The notes under the pieces were generated by a model, which had not been told where the DNA came from, did no database searches, and saw nothing but the letters and a program-made list of their open reading frames with translations. Position numbers and translations under genes: made by a program. From Ignavigranum ruoffiae (GTDB taxonomy: Bacteria > Bacillota > Bacilli > Lactobacillales > Aerococcaceae): a stretch of DNA of 64,000 nucleotides. The stretch spans positions 394,318 to 458,317 of the forward strand of contig NZ_FOEN01000001.1 in NCBI RefSeq assembly GCF_900110675.1, in the 5' to 3' direction. Every line of letters starts with the position of its first letter. Within the stretch, counting starts at the first letter, position 1. Positions 15,465 through 24,229 of this stretch are shown in pieces.

Positions 15465-16373
15465 TTAGTCTTTAGCGCGAGGGACGTAGACGTTTAGAGC
15501 ATTGGCTTCAACACTTAAATTCAATGGCAGATTAGGACCTGCATCCCCATCTACATTACTGGCTACCGGTGCTCCTTCCATTGATTCAATCAGAAATTCA
15601 TGGTCTTTGAGAATTAATAATTTATCGGTCGGTAGATCGAGCAATTTATTTCCTAAGACAGCTACGCCCATTTCCAATAAGTTACTGTCCTTAAGAGCGG
15701 TTAAATACATTAGACCATCATTCACTTCAGCTTCCGTATTCATTTGTTCAAAGCCCCCCACCGAATTTGTCAAGCCAATCACTAAGATCGGTGTTTCAAT
15801 CTCATGGATACGATCGCTAGAATCTTTGATCTTTAAACGATACGTTTGACCTTCAATGGCGGCGGCTAAACCATCGCGAATATAGGCTAATCGACCGATT
15901 TTATTCTTTTGATCAGATGAGGTATCGCCCACCGATTCTGCAATGGTGCCTATCGCAATCGTATTGACAAAATAAGATTGATTAATTTTGCCGATATCAA
16001 TTTGTTGAGTCTCAACCTTTGCGAACTCGCGGATAAATTGGTCGGTATTTAAAGGCATATGGAGGGCACGGGCCAAATCATTAACTGTCCCCATAGGCAC
16101 AAAGGAGAAATATGGCCTTTGATTCGGACTAGCCAAGATGCCAGCGACGGTCTTGTTAACTGTACCATCCCCACCCAAGCAAATTACCGTATCATAACCC
16201 TGATCAGCCGCTTGTTGCGCCCAATCAAAGGGATCATCCATATCTTCAGTTTGTCTTAACTCTACCTCCGATTGGTGACTCTGCACAAGGACCTTACGTA
16301 AGTCTTCGCCATATTTAACCGCTTGACCTTTACCTGAACCAGGATTAACAATTAATAATACTTTCTTAAGCAT
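15465..16373 (-). CDS. Diacylglycerol/lipid kinase (DagK/YegS family)
   Basis: A 302-residue soluble lipid kinase. It has the N-terminal NPGSGKG nucleotide loop, the GGDGTVN signature (about residues 65-71) and PMGTVNDLAR, as in DgkB-type enzymes. Such enzymes rephosphorylate diacylglycerol released by lipoteichoic acid synthesis, returning it to phospholipid synthesis. The gene stands alone, leftward, and is divergent from trhO. The exact lipid substrate is inferred from the family. Confidence 0.9.
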   Translation of the reverse strand: MLKKVLLIVNPGSGKGQAVKYGEDLRKVLVQSHQSEVELRQTEDMDDPFDWAQQAADQGYDTVICLGGDGTVNKTVAGILASPNQRPYFSFVPMGTVNDLARALHMPLNTDQFIREFAKVETQQIDIGKINQSYFVNTIAIGTIAESVGDTSSDQKNKIGRLAYIRDGLAAAIEGQTYRLKIKDSSDRIHEIETPILVIGLTNSVGGFEQMNTEAEVNDGLMYLTALKDSNLLEMGVAVLGNKLLDLPTDKLLILKDHEFLIESMEGAPVASNVDGDAGPNLPLNLSVEANALNVYVPRAKD

Positions 16374-16521
16374 ACTTGTACCTCTGTTCTTTATTTTTGT
16401 TCAACAATTACTTTACAAATCATTTACTAGCCGCATTCATTTAGCTAAATAATGATAAGCTATTCTGCTGAATGTAGGCTTCTCCTCCTCAGACTGTATC
16501 CGATTAAAGAATGATGAAACC

Positions 16522-16550
16522 TTGAGACCCTGTCAATAATTCGCTATAAT
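16522..16550 (+). promoter_or_regulatory. trhO promoter
   Basis: TTGAGA (16522-16527) and a perfect TATAAT (16545-16550) with 17-base spacing lie 47 bases before the trhO start codon. Confidence 0.7.
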
Positions 16551-16596
16551 ATATCCTTAGAAATACTGTAGCTTGCAACTACAAGGAGGAAAATTT

Positions 16597-17577
16597 ATGT
16601 CTAAACCTTATCGTGTTTTACTCTATTATAAATACCAACCCATTGAAAATCCAGAAGATTTTGTGGCCAAACACCTAGCCTTCTGTAAATCCATCGGGCT
16701 AAAAGGCAGAGTTCTAGTCAGCCATGAAGGTATCAATGGGACAGTGTCTGGTACTGTACACCAAACAGAAAAGTATATGGATTATGCTCACAGCTTGCCT
16801 GGTTTCGAAGACCTTTGGTTTAAGATTGATCAGGCAGAGGATTATGCCCACCGTAAAATGCATGTCCGCGTCCGCAACGAAATTGTCGCTTTAAATTTAG
16901 ACAAGGATATCGATCATGATCCTAAAGAAATTACGGCGGCTTATCTGAGTCCGAAGGAATTTCACCAAGCGATTCTAGATGAAGATACCGTTGTATTAGA
17001 TACGCGTAATGATTATGAGTATGATTTAGGTCATTTCCAAGGGGCGGTTCGGCCAGATATTCGTAATTTTAGAGAATTACCTCAATGGATTCTTGACCAT
17101 AAAGAAGAATTTATGGATAAACGAGTGGTCATGTACTGTACTGGTGGAATCCGCTGTGATAAATTCTCTGGCTGGATGATGAAAGAAGGCATCGGCAAAG
17201 ATATCGGTCAATTACACGGTGGTATTGATACTTATGGTAAAGATCCAGAAATCCGTGGCGATCTCTGGGAAGGCAAGATGTATGTCTTTGATGATCGCAT
17301 TTCCGTACCGATTAACCATGTCAACCCTACGGTCATTGGTAAAGATTATTTCGATGGAAGTCCCTGTGAACGTTATGTAAATTGTGGAAATCCTGAATGT
17401 AATGAGCAGATCTTATGTTCTGCCGAGAATGAAGCCAAATATGTCCGCGGTTGCAGTCCTGAATGTCGCCGAAATCCTCGTAACCGTTATGTTGCCGAAC
17501 ATCATCTGTCACTAGAAGAATGGGAAAACCGCCTAAACCAAATCGGTGAAAGCCTAAAAGTTGATCATACTGCTTAA
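16597..17577 (+). CDS. trhO: tRNA uridine(34) hydroxylase, rhodanese family
   Basis: A 326-residue protein of the YceA/TrhO family, which uses oxygen to form 5-hydroxyuridine at tRNA position 34. An N-terminal acylphosphatase-like domain ([10 protein letters not shown]) is followed by a rhodanese domain with active-site Cys in [13 protein letters not shown]-terminal Cys-rich segment ([17 protein letters not shown]) is typical of the longer members and could bind metal. The start at ATG 16597 follows AAGGAGG; an upstream frame from 16573 includes that ribosome site. The promoter is clear (16522-16550). Confidence 0.9.
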   Translation: MSKPYRVLLYYKYQPIENPEDFVAKHLAFCKSIGLKGRVLVSHEGINGTVSGTVHQTEKYMDYAHSLPGFEDLWFKIDQAEDYAHRKMHVRVRNEIVALNLDKDIDHDPKEITAAYLSPKEFHQAILDEDTVVLDTRNDYEYDLGHFQGAVRPDIRNFRELPQWILDHKEEFMDKRVVMYCTGGIRCDKFSGWMMKEGIGKDIGQLHGGIDTYGKDPEIRGDLWEGKMYVFDDRISVPINHVNPTVIGKDYFDGSPCERYVNCGNPECNEQILCSAENEAKYVRGCSPECRRNPRNRYVAEHHLSLEEWENRLNQIGESLKVDHTA

Positions 17578-17603
17578 AAATTCCAAAGAAAGAGGGTGGA
17601 TTC

Positions 17604-20459
17604 ATGCCAGAATCGAAGTATCCCAAACAGCAAGACGGGAATACTGAAAAGCATGCTCATTCCCGCCGAAGACGAGACATTCATCAAAAAAATAAATTAA
17701 ACGAATTTCGTTTCAAGGAAATTAATTTCCAGAAACATAAAAAACAGCCGTCTTCAAATTTTGCTTCAAGATGGAAACAATTCATTCAAGGCCTCCCTTT
17801 CGCAAATCAAAACCGTTCAAAAAAGACCGATACAAATGTTGATTCAGACAGCACCAAAAAACAAACATATTTTGTAAAAGAAAAATCAATGAATCCAAAC
17901 GAAAGTGGATTACAGCTAAAACGCCGTCAAAATGAATCCACAAAGAAAGCGAATCCCTATCAAATTTCAAATCTTGATTCGAAAGAGCGTACCCTCTTTT
18001 CATTGAATGTCTTCTTAAATGTTATCGGTAAATTATTAATTTACTTATTAGCCATATTAATCCTAGGTGGTTCAGTTGGTTTGGGAGCCGGTGTTGGCTA
18101 TTTCGCCCGACTAGTCTCTCAAACCCCACCCCCAAGTCAGGAACAAATGCTCGAAGATATTAATCGGTTAGAACAACAGAGTACCATTTATTACGCTAAT
18201 GGCACACCGATAGCGAATGTGCAGTCGGACTTGGTCCGTAGCTTGACTCAACTGGATGAAATTTCGCCAGAAATTAAAGATGGTATCATTGCCACTGAGG
18301 ACGAATATTTCTATGAACACCCTGGAATCGTTCCTAAAGCCATCCTACGGGCCGCGATTGAAACCTTGTTTAAAGGATCAGGAACCGGTGGGTCCACCAT
18401 TACCCAGCAATTGGTGAAACAGCAAATGCTTTCCAATGATGTTACTTTCTTCCGTAAAGCCAATGAAATTTTGTTGGCCTTACGTTTAGAAAATAATTTC
18501 TCGAAAGATGATATCTTAACGGCCTATTTAAATGTTTCACCTTTTGGACGCAACAATAAAGGTGAAAATATTGCCGGAATCGCTAAAGCAGCCGAAGGAA
18601 TTTTTGGTAGGTCTACCGAAGAGGTCAATTTGAATCAAGCTGCCTTCCTGGTTGGACTCCCCCAAGATCCTTATGCCTACACTCCATACAACCAAGATGG
18701 GTCATTAAGGTCCGACGAAGAATTGCAACGAGGTTTAGATCGAATGAAGACCGTCTTGTACCGGATGTACCGGGCGCAGAAATTAAGTAAAGAAGAATAT
18801 GAACAAGCTTTAACGTATGACATTCGTAAAGACTTTATTCAGCCAGAGGCTAAACGCGAAGATCGACAATCTTATCTATATCAAGCCATGGCTCATGGAG
18901 CCATTGAGAAGTTGATGCACATCAACATCCTGGATGATGGTTATACTTTAGACCAAGTCTATAGTGATGATGAGTGGTATAATGAATATTATTTCAAAGC
19001 AGAAGAACAACTTCGTACCGGGGGTTATCGAATTTATACCACGATAGATAAAGAAATCTATGACCAATTACAACAATCTGCTCAAGCCTATGAAGATGAA
19101 TTAGGCGTGCCTTATGAAGGGGTTTATGTCAATCCTGATACCGGTGAAGAAACTTACTACGTTGAACGGGTTCAAACTGGCCTAGTGGTCATCGAGAATC
19201 AAACTGGGAAAGTTCTAGGATTTATTTCGGGAACTAATTACGAAGATAATCAAATTGATCATGCTTTTAGAGTCCGTAGATCCCCAGGGTCCACGATTAA
19301 ACCACTTGCTGTCTATGGTCCTGCGGTTGATAACGACATTATTAACCCATCAACGATTGTTCCCGACACACCTTTTGTTCAAACATTCGAAGATGGTAGT
19401 ACTTGGGAGCCAACCAATTATGGGACAGCGGTCTCCAACACCTTTATGACCGTCCGCAAAGCTTTATTAAGATCGGACAACCTCCCCGCCGTGCGAGTTT
19501 ACCAAGAATCATTACGTCAAGGTGTGCCGGTGATTGACTATCTTAAGAAAATGGGCTTTAATCCTGTAGATTCTTATACTGCCGAAGATACTGAGAATTT
19601 AGCCTTCGCTCTCGGTGGTGTCACCACTGGACCGACCGTCTTTGAAGAAACGCGAGCCTTCACTACCTTTGCTAATAATGGGAATTATGTGGATGGCTAT
19701 TATATTGAAAGAATCGAAGACGCCTTCGGCAATACCGTCTTTCAACAAGATGCTGAACCTGTGCCAGTCTTCGCTGAAGACTCAAACTATTTAATGGTTG
19801 ATATGTTACGAGATACCATGACCGAAGGTACAGGACGAACAGCTAATCAATATAAAGAAGTCCCAGGAGATTGGATTGCCAAGACTGGGATTAGTGAGAA
19901 TTCAAAAGACATTTGGGTGCTTGCTTCTACCCCAGCTCTGACCGTGGGTTCATGGATTGGTTATGACAGTCGCTACGCTGAATATACAATTGATGTCAAT
20001 GATGGTTATGGTTTAGAGAGTGTCCGCAGTCAAATTTATTGGGCACGGATTGTCAATGATTTATATGCACTCAGACCCGATATATTCGGCACTGATTTGA
20101 CCTTTAAACAACCTGATTCTGTAATGCAAACCAATATCGTCGAAACTACTGGAACTTTACCAGGAACGACTGAATTTAATGGCATGCGCTTCAGCGTTAG
20201 CCAGCCACTAGTCCAAGAAATCTTTAAGACCAGTAACCCTGCTCCAAGACTCACCTATAACTTTATGATTGGGGCAAATGATGAAGAACTCGCTCAGTTC
20301 TGGTCAAATCTAAGAACTCAATATTATCAACAACAAAATTCAAACAATAATCAATCTACTGAAAGTCAAGAATCGACGGATGAAAGTAATGAATCAAGTC
20401 AGGATGAAACCGCATCGAGTTCAGAAGAAACCATTCTAGACACCGAAAATCAAGAATAA
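17604..20459 (+). CDS. Class A penicillin-binding protein (bifunctional transglycosylase/transpeptidase)
   Basis: A 951-residue membrane enzyme that polymerises and cross-links peptidoglycan. In order: a long basic cytoplasmic N-terminus (1-140, with RRRR near residue 21), one membrane helix (143-170), a GT51 domain with EDEYFYEHPG (catalytic Glu 232) and GGSTITQQLVKQ, then a transpeptidase with STIK (563-566), SDN (624-626) and KTG (760-762). The C-terminus is a Ser/Glu/Asn-rich tail (about residues 915-951). All catalytic motifs are intact. It starts 26 bases after trhO, with a GAGGGTGG ribosome site. It is PBP1a/PBP2a-like; the exact orthologue is not resolved. Confidence 0.93.
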   Translation: MPESKYPKQQDGNTEKHAHSRRRRDIHQKNKLNEFRFKEINFQKHKKQPSSNFASRWKQFIQGLPFANQNRSKKTDTNVDSDSTKKQTYFVKEKSMNPNESGLQLKRRQNESTKKANPYQISNLDSKERTLFSLNVFLNVIGKLLIYLLAILILGGSVGLGAGVGYFARLVSQTPPPSQEQMLEDINRLEQQSTIYYANGTPIANVQSDLVRSLTQLDEISPEIKDGIIATEDEYFYEHPGIVPKAILRAAIETLFKGSGTGGSTITQQLVKQQMLSNDVTFFRKANEILLALRLENNFSKDDILTAYLNVSPFGRNNKGENIAGIAKAAEGIFGRSTEEVNLNQAAFLVGLPQDPYAYTPYNQDGSLRSDEELQRGLDRMKTVLYRMYRAQKLSKEEYEQALTYDIRKDFIQPEAKREDRQSYLYQAMAHGAIEKLMHINILDDGYTLDQVYSDDEWYNEYYFKAEEQLRTGGYRIYTTIDKEIYDQLQQSAQAYEDELGVPYEGVYVNPDTGEETYYVERVQTGLVVIENQTGKVLGFISGTNYEDNQIDHAFRVRRSPGSTIKPLAVYGPAVDNDIINPSTIVPDTPFVQTFEDGSTWEPTNYGTAVSNTFMTVRKALLRSDNLPAVRVYQESLRQGVPVIDYLKKMGFNPVDSYTAEDTENLAFALGGVTTGPTVFEETRAFTTFANNGNYVDGYYIERIEDAFGNTVFQQDAEPVPVFAEDSNYLMVDMLRDTMTEGTGRTANQYKEVPGDWIAKTGISENSKDIWVLASTPALTVGSWIGYDSRYAEYTIDVNDGYGLESVRSQIYWARIVNDLYALRPDIFGTDLTFKQPDSVMQTNIVETTGTLPGTTEFNGMRFSVSQPLVQEIFKTSNPAPRLTYNFMIGANDEELAQFWSNLRTQYYQQQNSNNNQSTESQESTDESNESSQDETASSSEETILDTENQE

Positions 20460-20487
20460 TTCGCCGATCTTATTTGTAGAAACCGAT

Positions 20488-20543
20488 AAAAAGGAGCCTA
20501 TGACAAACGTCGACTACATTGACTTTGTCACAGGCTCCTTTTT
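20488..20543 (+). terminator. Terminator after the penicillin-binding protein gene
   Basis: AAAAAGGAGCCTATGACAAA (20488-20507) pairs with TTTGTCACAGGCTCCTTTTT (20524-20543) with one mismatch. The long stem ends in a T-run. Confidence 0.9.
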
Positions 20544-20693
20544 AATTTATTCGATAACTTACTTTAAGAGAACCATTAGCTTACTTTCCGATTGAGGAAA
20601 GAACCGAAATTTATAAAGGAATAAAATCATAACAAAAGGTAATTGGTTTAATTGAAAGTGAAATTATAATAAAAGAAGAGATAAAAAGTTTTT

Positions 20694-21005
20694 TTATACT
20701 TCATCATTCAATCTATCCGTTGCTATTTTATAAACTGCATGGTCTGATCGCTTACCAATTGCAACAATTTGGATAATCTGAATCTTTCCCGCTTCTTCCG
20801 TAAAAATGATTCTTAATCCCGCTTTACGGTGTTTTAACTTGTTGCATGCTTTGAGATTACCTTGTAAAGGTTGTCCAGCTAACATACCCTTCTGACGGAT
20901 TCTATTGAGTGATTTATCAATTAACAATTTCTGGCTGCCATCTAAATTTTGATAGTCTTTTTTAGAGAATTCGGTCCATGAAATTTGATACAAACTTATT
21001 CCCAC
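20694..21005 (-). CDS. RelE/ParE-family toxin
   Basis: A 103-residue, basic, compact protein. It contains the typical strands LIDKSLNRIRQKG and KHRKAGLRIIFTEE (a basic patch with Arg as in the RelE active surface) and IQIIQIVAIGKR. RelE toxins cut mRNA on the ribosome, while ParE relatives attack gyrase; sequence favours RelE, but I cannot exclude ParE-like action. The gene overlaps the upstream antitoxin by 10 bases, the usual arrangement for coupled toxin-antitoxin pairs. Confidence 0.85.
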   Translation of the reverse strand: MGISLYQISWTEFSKKDYQNLDGSQKLLIDKSLNRIRQKGMLAGQPLQGNLKACNKLKHRKAGLRIIFTEEAGKIQIIQIVAIGKRSDHAVYKIATDRLNDEV

Positions 21006-21310
21006 CCATCATGATCATCAATAACGATTGGGTCGTTGGCAACAGAACCCCTTACCTGGAAATCTGAATAAGTCTTCACATCATGATTGTTCAATCGCAT
21101 GGCAACTTCATAATTTAATATTTTTTCTTCAAGTAAATCAATGCGATGATTCAAAGTTTCATATTGCTCCTGACTGAGCATCACGCCACTCACAACGTTA
21201 CGATTAAATACGTAGACACCTGTCTGTGCTTTTTTGGCTTGTTCGAATATTTTGTTTGGATTTTTCTTTACTTCGGTTACCGATGTGGTAGGTACGTCTA
21301 AAATCCTCAT
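20996..21310 (-). CDS. Phd/YefM-family antitoxin
   Basis: A 104-residue protein with the N-terminal Phd/YefM DNA-binding fold (TTSVTEVKKNPNKIFEQA, then VYVFNRNVVSGVMLSQEQYE) and an acidic C-terminal tail (NDPIVIDDHDGWE) likely to wrap the toxin. It lies first in the operon with a GAGAGGG ribosome site. It should neutralise the RelE-like toxin and repress the shared promoter; a palindrome inside that promoter's spacer (21358-21369) is the probable operator. Confidence 0.88.
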   Translation of the reverse strand: MRILDVPTTSVTEVKKNPNKIFEQAKKAQTGVYVFNRNVVSGVMLSQEQYETLNHRIDLLEEKILNYEVAMRLNNHDVKTYSDFQVRGSVANDPIVIDDHDGWE

Positions 21311-21349
21311 GTTAGCACCCTCTCTTTCATTTTTATTTATTCTATATTT

Positions 21350-21378
21350 ATTATAAAACTTTTAAAAGTCTGTGTAAA
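21350..21378 (-). promoter_or_regulatory. Toxin-antitoxin promoter with embedded operator palindrome
   Basis: Leftward TTTACA (21378-21373) and a perfect TATAAT (21355-21350) have 17-base spacing. The spacer contains the perfect palindrome ACTTTTAAAAGT (21358-21369), and a related half, TTTTTTAAAAG, follows just upstream. A repressor bound there would block polymerase directly, as expected for Phd-type autoregulation. Confidence 0.7.
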
Positions 21379-21814
21379 GTTTTTTAAAAGAAATATAAAA
21401 CAAGATTTCTCACACACATTGATAAAATCCACGTAGCTTACAAATACTTTACGACTTGTTGATTAGAACTTGTCTAGAGAATCTAGTCCGAAAATGCCAA
21501 AGCTATGAAAAAGAGTTACTTGCTAAGTTATTAATTGAATAATTTCTGACAGCAATTTTTATCAGCTATCGTTTTGACAAATTTATAATTCGCTATGCGC
21601 TAGCTGGGATTCACAACCAATGGATCAGCCTACTTTACTCACATCAATCCATTGAAGTCTCAGGCTTTTAGGAATTGAATCGTAAAATAAGTCTGAAGCT
21701 TAGCTGGCTAAGCGAAAGACGGTGCCCATCAGTTCTATAATCTCAGGTTAAAGACTATCGCGAAATATATTATGTTTCAGTATGATGAACCCTCTATTGG
21801 TCGCAGACAAGAAT
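21379..21814. other. Gene-free stretch with a decayed repeat
   Basis: About 435 bases with no intact gene. One frame stays open at about 21424-21540 (it would read NPRSLQILYDLLIRTCLENL and onward) before a stop, without a ribosome site. The part at about 21451-21530 is recognisably similar to 35560-35640. I read both as relics of one older element, identity unknown. Nothing else is supported here. Confidence 0.35.
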
Positions 21815-21850
21815 AAAGAGCCTAAGCATCTAAACTGCTCTAGGCTCTTT
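21815..21850 (-). terminator. Terminator after ccpA
   Basis: AAAGAGCCTA (21815-21824) pairs with TAGGCTCTTT (21841-21850). Read leftward, the stem runs into TTTATTC. It lies 22 bases after the ccpA stop. Confidence 0.85.
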
Positions 21851-21872
21851 TGGTTGATAAGATTGAGGATAT

Positions 21873-22868
21873 TTATAGAGTTGACCCTCGTTCAATTAAT
21901 TGATGTGGTAATACAACTTGGCGTTCATCGACCTCTTCTTGGTTCATCAATTTAGTTAATAAGCGCATCGCTACAGCACCAATATCATAAAGAGGCAATT
22001 GAATACATGATAATTGTGGGCGAACCAGTTCAGCAATAATCGAATTATTACTTGAGAAGACAGCAAACTCTTCCGGAACCCTCATGCCTCTATCAAGGGC
22101 TGCATTCATCACCGCTGCCGCAATGGTGTCCTGGCTCACAACCACACTGTCCACACCTTCAGCTAGGAACCCGTCTAAGATAACATTCCCATCTTTTTCG
22201 GTATAATCTGCTTGAGCAATCAAGTTCTCATTGAATTCAATTTTATTAGCTGCCAAGGCATTTTTGAAACCGTTAAGCCGGACTTCATTATTCATATATT
22301 CACTTGGCCCAGTAATCAAACCAACTTTTCGATTACGTTTAAGTAATAAATCAGTGACTTCTTGAGTTGCTTTCTCGTAATCAATGACAACGGAATTAAT
22401 TTCAGGATCTTCAATCACTCCACCCGCAAAGACGACTGGTGTATGGGTCCGTTTCACTTCATCGACCAAACGTTGATCTAAATTGTGACCAATAATGATA
22501 ATGCCGTCGACTTGACTGGCTAAGAGAGAATTAAATACTTTGAGTTTTCTTTCCGTGTTCTCATCTGAGTTTGCTAGAATAATATTATAGCGATACATGG
22601 AAGCAATATCATCAATCCCTCGAGCTAAGGCGGCAAAGAAGATATTTGTCACACTTGGGATGACCACACCAACGGTCGTAGTCTTTTTGCTCGCTAGTCC
22701 ACGGGCCACTGCATTAGGACGATATTGTAATCTTTCAATTACATCTGAAACTTTTTTCCTAGTGCTAGGCTTAACATTCGGGTTTCCATTAACGACACGA
22801 GAAACGGTAGCCATTGAAACCCCAGCTTCACGTGCAACATCATAAATTGTAATGGTTTGTTTATCCAT
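21873..22868 (-). CDS. ccpA: Catabolite control protein A
   Basis: A 331-residue LacI/GalR-family regulator controlling carbon catabolite repression with HPr-Ser-P as co-repressor. The N-terminal helix-turn-helix is TIYDVAREAGVSMATVSRVV, followed by the hinge YRPNAVARGLASKKT and the periplasmic-binding-like core. The sequence is CcpA-like throughout, including the core region SQDTIAAAVMNAALDRG. AGGAGG precedes the ATG. A cre-like site overlaps the promoter -35 (22931-22944), consistent with autoregulation. Confidence 0.93.
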   Translation of the reverse strand: MDKQTITIYDVAREAGVSMATVSRVVNGNPNVKPSTRKKVSDVIERLQYRPNAVARGLASKKTTTVGVVIPSVTNIFFAALARGIDDIASMYRYNIILANSDENTERKLKVFNSLLASQVDGIIIIGHNLDQRLVDEVKRTHTPVVFAGGVIEDPEINSVVIDYEKATQEVTDLLLKRNRKVGLITGPSEYMNNEVRLNGFKNALAANKIEFNENLIAQADYTEKDGNVILDGFLAEGVDSVVVSQDTIAAAVMNAALDRGMRVPEEFAVFSSNNSIIAELVRPQLSCIQLPLYDIGAVAMRLLTKLMNQEEVDERQVVLPHQLIERGSTL

Positions 22869-22907
22869 CAGATGTCCTCCTAATAATCTATACTATAAAT
22901 CAAAGAA

Positions 22908-22944
22908 ATTTTACCATAGGAAACCTTTAGATGCAAGCGCTTCA
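22908..22944 (-). promoter_or_regulatory. ccpA promoter overlapped by a cre-like site
   Basis: Leftward TTGCAT (22936-22931) and TAAAAT (22913-22908) are spaced by 17 bases. The -35 lies inside ATGCAAGCGCTTCAT, which keeps the AAGCGCTT centre of catabolite-responsive elements but is one base shorter than the ideal spacing on one side. Confidence 0.6.
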
Positions 22945-23044
22945 TTTACAAAAAAATGTTATTTTATGGCATTTTATATGAAAAAATAGAGCCTAGATCA
23001 ACTAAGCCCTATCAATCAATATTTTTTATTCAAAATGAAATATT

Positions 23045-23545
23045 TTATTGTTGATCTTTTACTACGTCAACCGTTTCTTCGACTTCTTGCGCACTTTCTT
23101 GGGCTTCTTGGCCTAAATTCTCAGCTTCTTCTTTGACCACTTCGCCGAAGGCACCAAATTCGTCTTTAGTAGTGTTGACAACTTCGCTACCTTTTTCAAC
23201 TAATTTGTCTTTTGATTTTGAGAATTCATCTTTCATCCGGTTCATTTCATGATTTGCTTCATGAGAAACATCTTCAAGTTGAGATTTCAATTGATCGGCT
23301 GAATATTTTAAATTCACTTTAATATCATCGGTCGCTTCCGCAGCAGCATCATAGAATTCCATACCACGTTCATAGGCATAATCTTTATAATCATTCGCCC
23401 GGTCTAACCAATCTTCGAATTCATCACGTAAGTCTTCTCTTAATTCTTCTCCAGATTTTGGTGCGTATAATAAGGCAGTCAATCCTGCTACCGCTGCTCC
23501 AAAAATTGCTCCTAAGAAAAATCCGCCATTATTATTCTTACTCAT
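23045..23545 (-). CDS. YtxH-domain protein
   Basis: A 166-residue protein. It starts with a glycine/alanine-rich hydrophobic segment (GGFFLGAIFGAAVAGLTALL, residues 7-26) followed by YAPKSGEELREDL, the YtxH signature. The rest is a highly charged, probably long helical region. Such proteins are envelope or general-stress proteins of unknown mechanism, anchored by the N-terminal helix. It follows the DUF948 gene by 16 bases; the same pairing occurs widely in Firmicutes and suggests joint function at the membrane. Confidence 0.85.
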   Translation of the reverse strand: MSKNNNGGFFLGAIFGAAVAGLTALLYAPKSGEELREDLRDEFEDWLDRANDYKDYAYERGMEFYDAAAEATDDIKVNLKYSADQLKSQLEDVSHEANHEMNRMKDEFSKSKDKLVEKGSEVVNTTKDEFGAFGEVVKEEAENLGQEAQESAQEVEETVDVVKDQQ

Positions 23546-23561
23546 TGTTCATTCCTCCTAA

Positions 23562-24089
23562 TTAATGAATGGTTATATCTCCAGCTGCACTGGCTGGGGT
23601 TTCGGTAGGTCGATAAGCTTCTAGTTTTGATGTTTCAAAGTCTACTGACTCAGGCTCATAATTCGTTTGATTAGGTTTCTTGCGCGACTTAAAGCGATTC
23701 AATGATGTTTGAACAATCTTATCAAAGGATGAAGTTTTCTTCTTACCGACCCCTTTCATTAAGTTCACAGTCATCTGTCTCGTGGAATCATTTAAATCTG
23801 AAACGGTAATTCCTAAGTCGCCAATGGCAGTAAATAATGGATCAGTCTTGGCAACTTTTCCATTCACATCATCCACTAACCCATTAGCCTTGTTAAGTAG
23901 ACCCTCCACCTCAATCGATAAATTATCGACATCCTTGGTGACAATGTCTAAAGTTTTGTTCGCTCGTTGTACTGTGGTTTTTAGTTCATCCATGATTTTC
24001 ATGAGTTTCGCTAAATTTAAGCAAAGATAGATTACTAATACTGCAAAGGCAATCGCAGCAATCAGTCCCGCAATCGCTCCCATTCCCAT
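23562..24089 (-). CDS. DUF948-domain membrane-anchored protein
   Basis: A 175-residue protein with one N-terminal membrane helix (residues about 3-28) followed by a long amphipathic helical region (KIMDELKTTVQRANKTLDIV and onward) of methyl-accepting-protein-like appearance, as in DUF948 proteins. The C-terminal 50 residues are basic, then Pro/Thr/Glu-rich, and probably disordered. It is the first gene of a two-gene unit with the YtxH protein and diverges from the MscS gene. Function is unknown; co-occurrence suggests an envelope stress role. Confidence 0.82.
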   Translation of the reverse strand: MGMGAIAGLIAAIAFAVLVIYLCLNLAKLMKIMDELKTTVQRANKTLDIVTKDVDNLSIEVEGLLNKANGLVDDVNGKVAKTDPLFTAIGDLGITVSDLNDSTRQMTVNLMKGVGKKKTSSFDKIVQTSLNRFKSRKKPNQTNYEPESVDFETSKLEAYRPTETPASAAGDITIH

Positions 24090-24229
24090 TAAACTTCCTC
24101 CTTTTCTTATCTTGATAGATTAAATATACCATGTTTTATCTTATCTTCCAAAAAATAAGACTTCTTTGTCATAAAGCTTTCATTTCCATTTATCAGGATT
24201 TTTGATATATTAAGATTGAGGTGAAGCTC

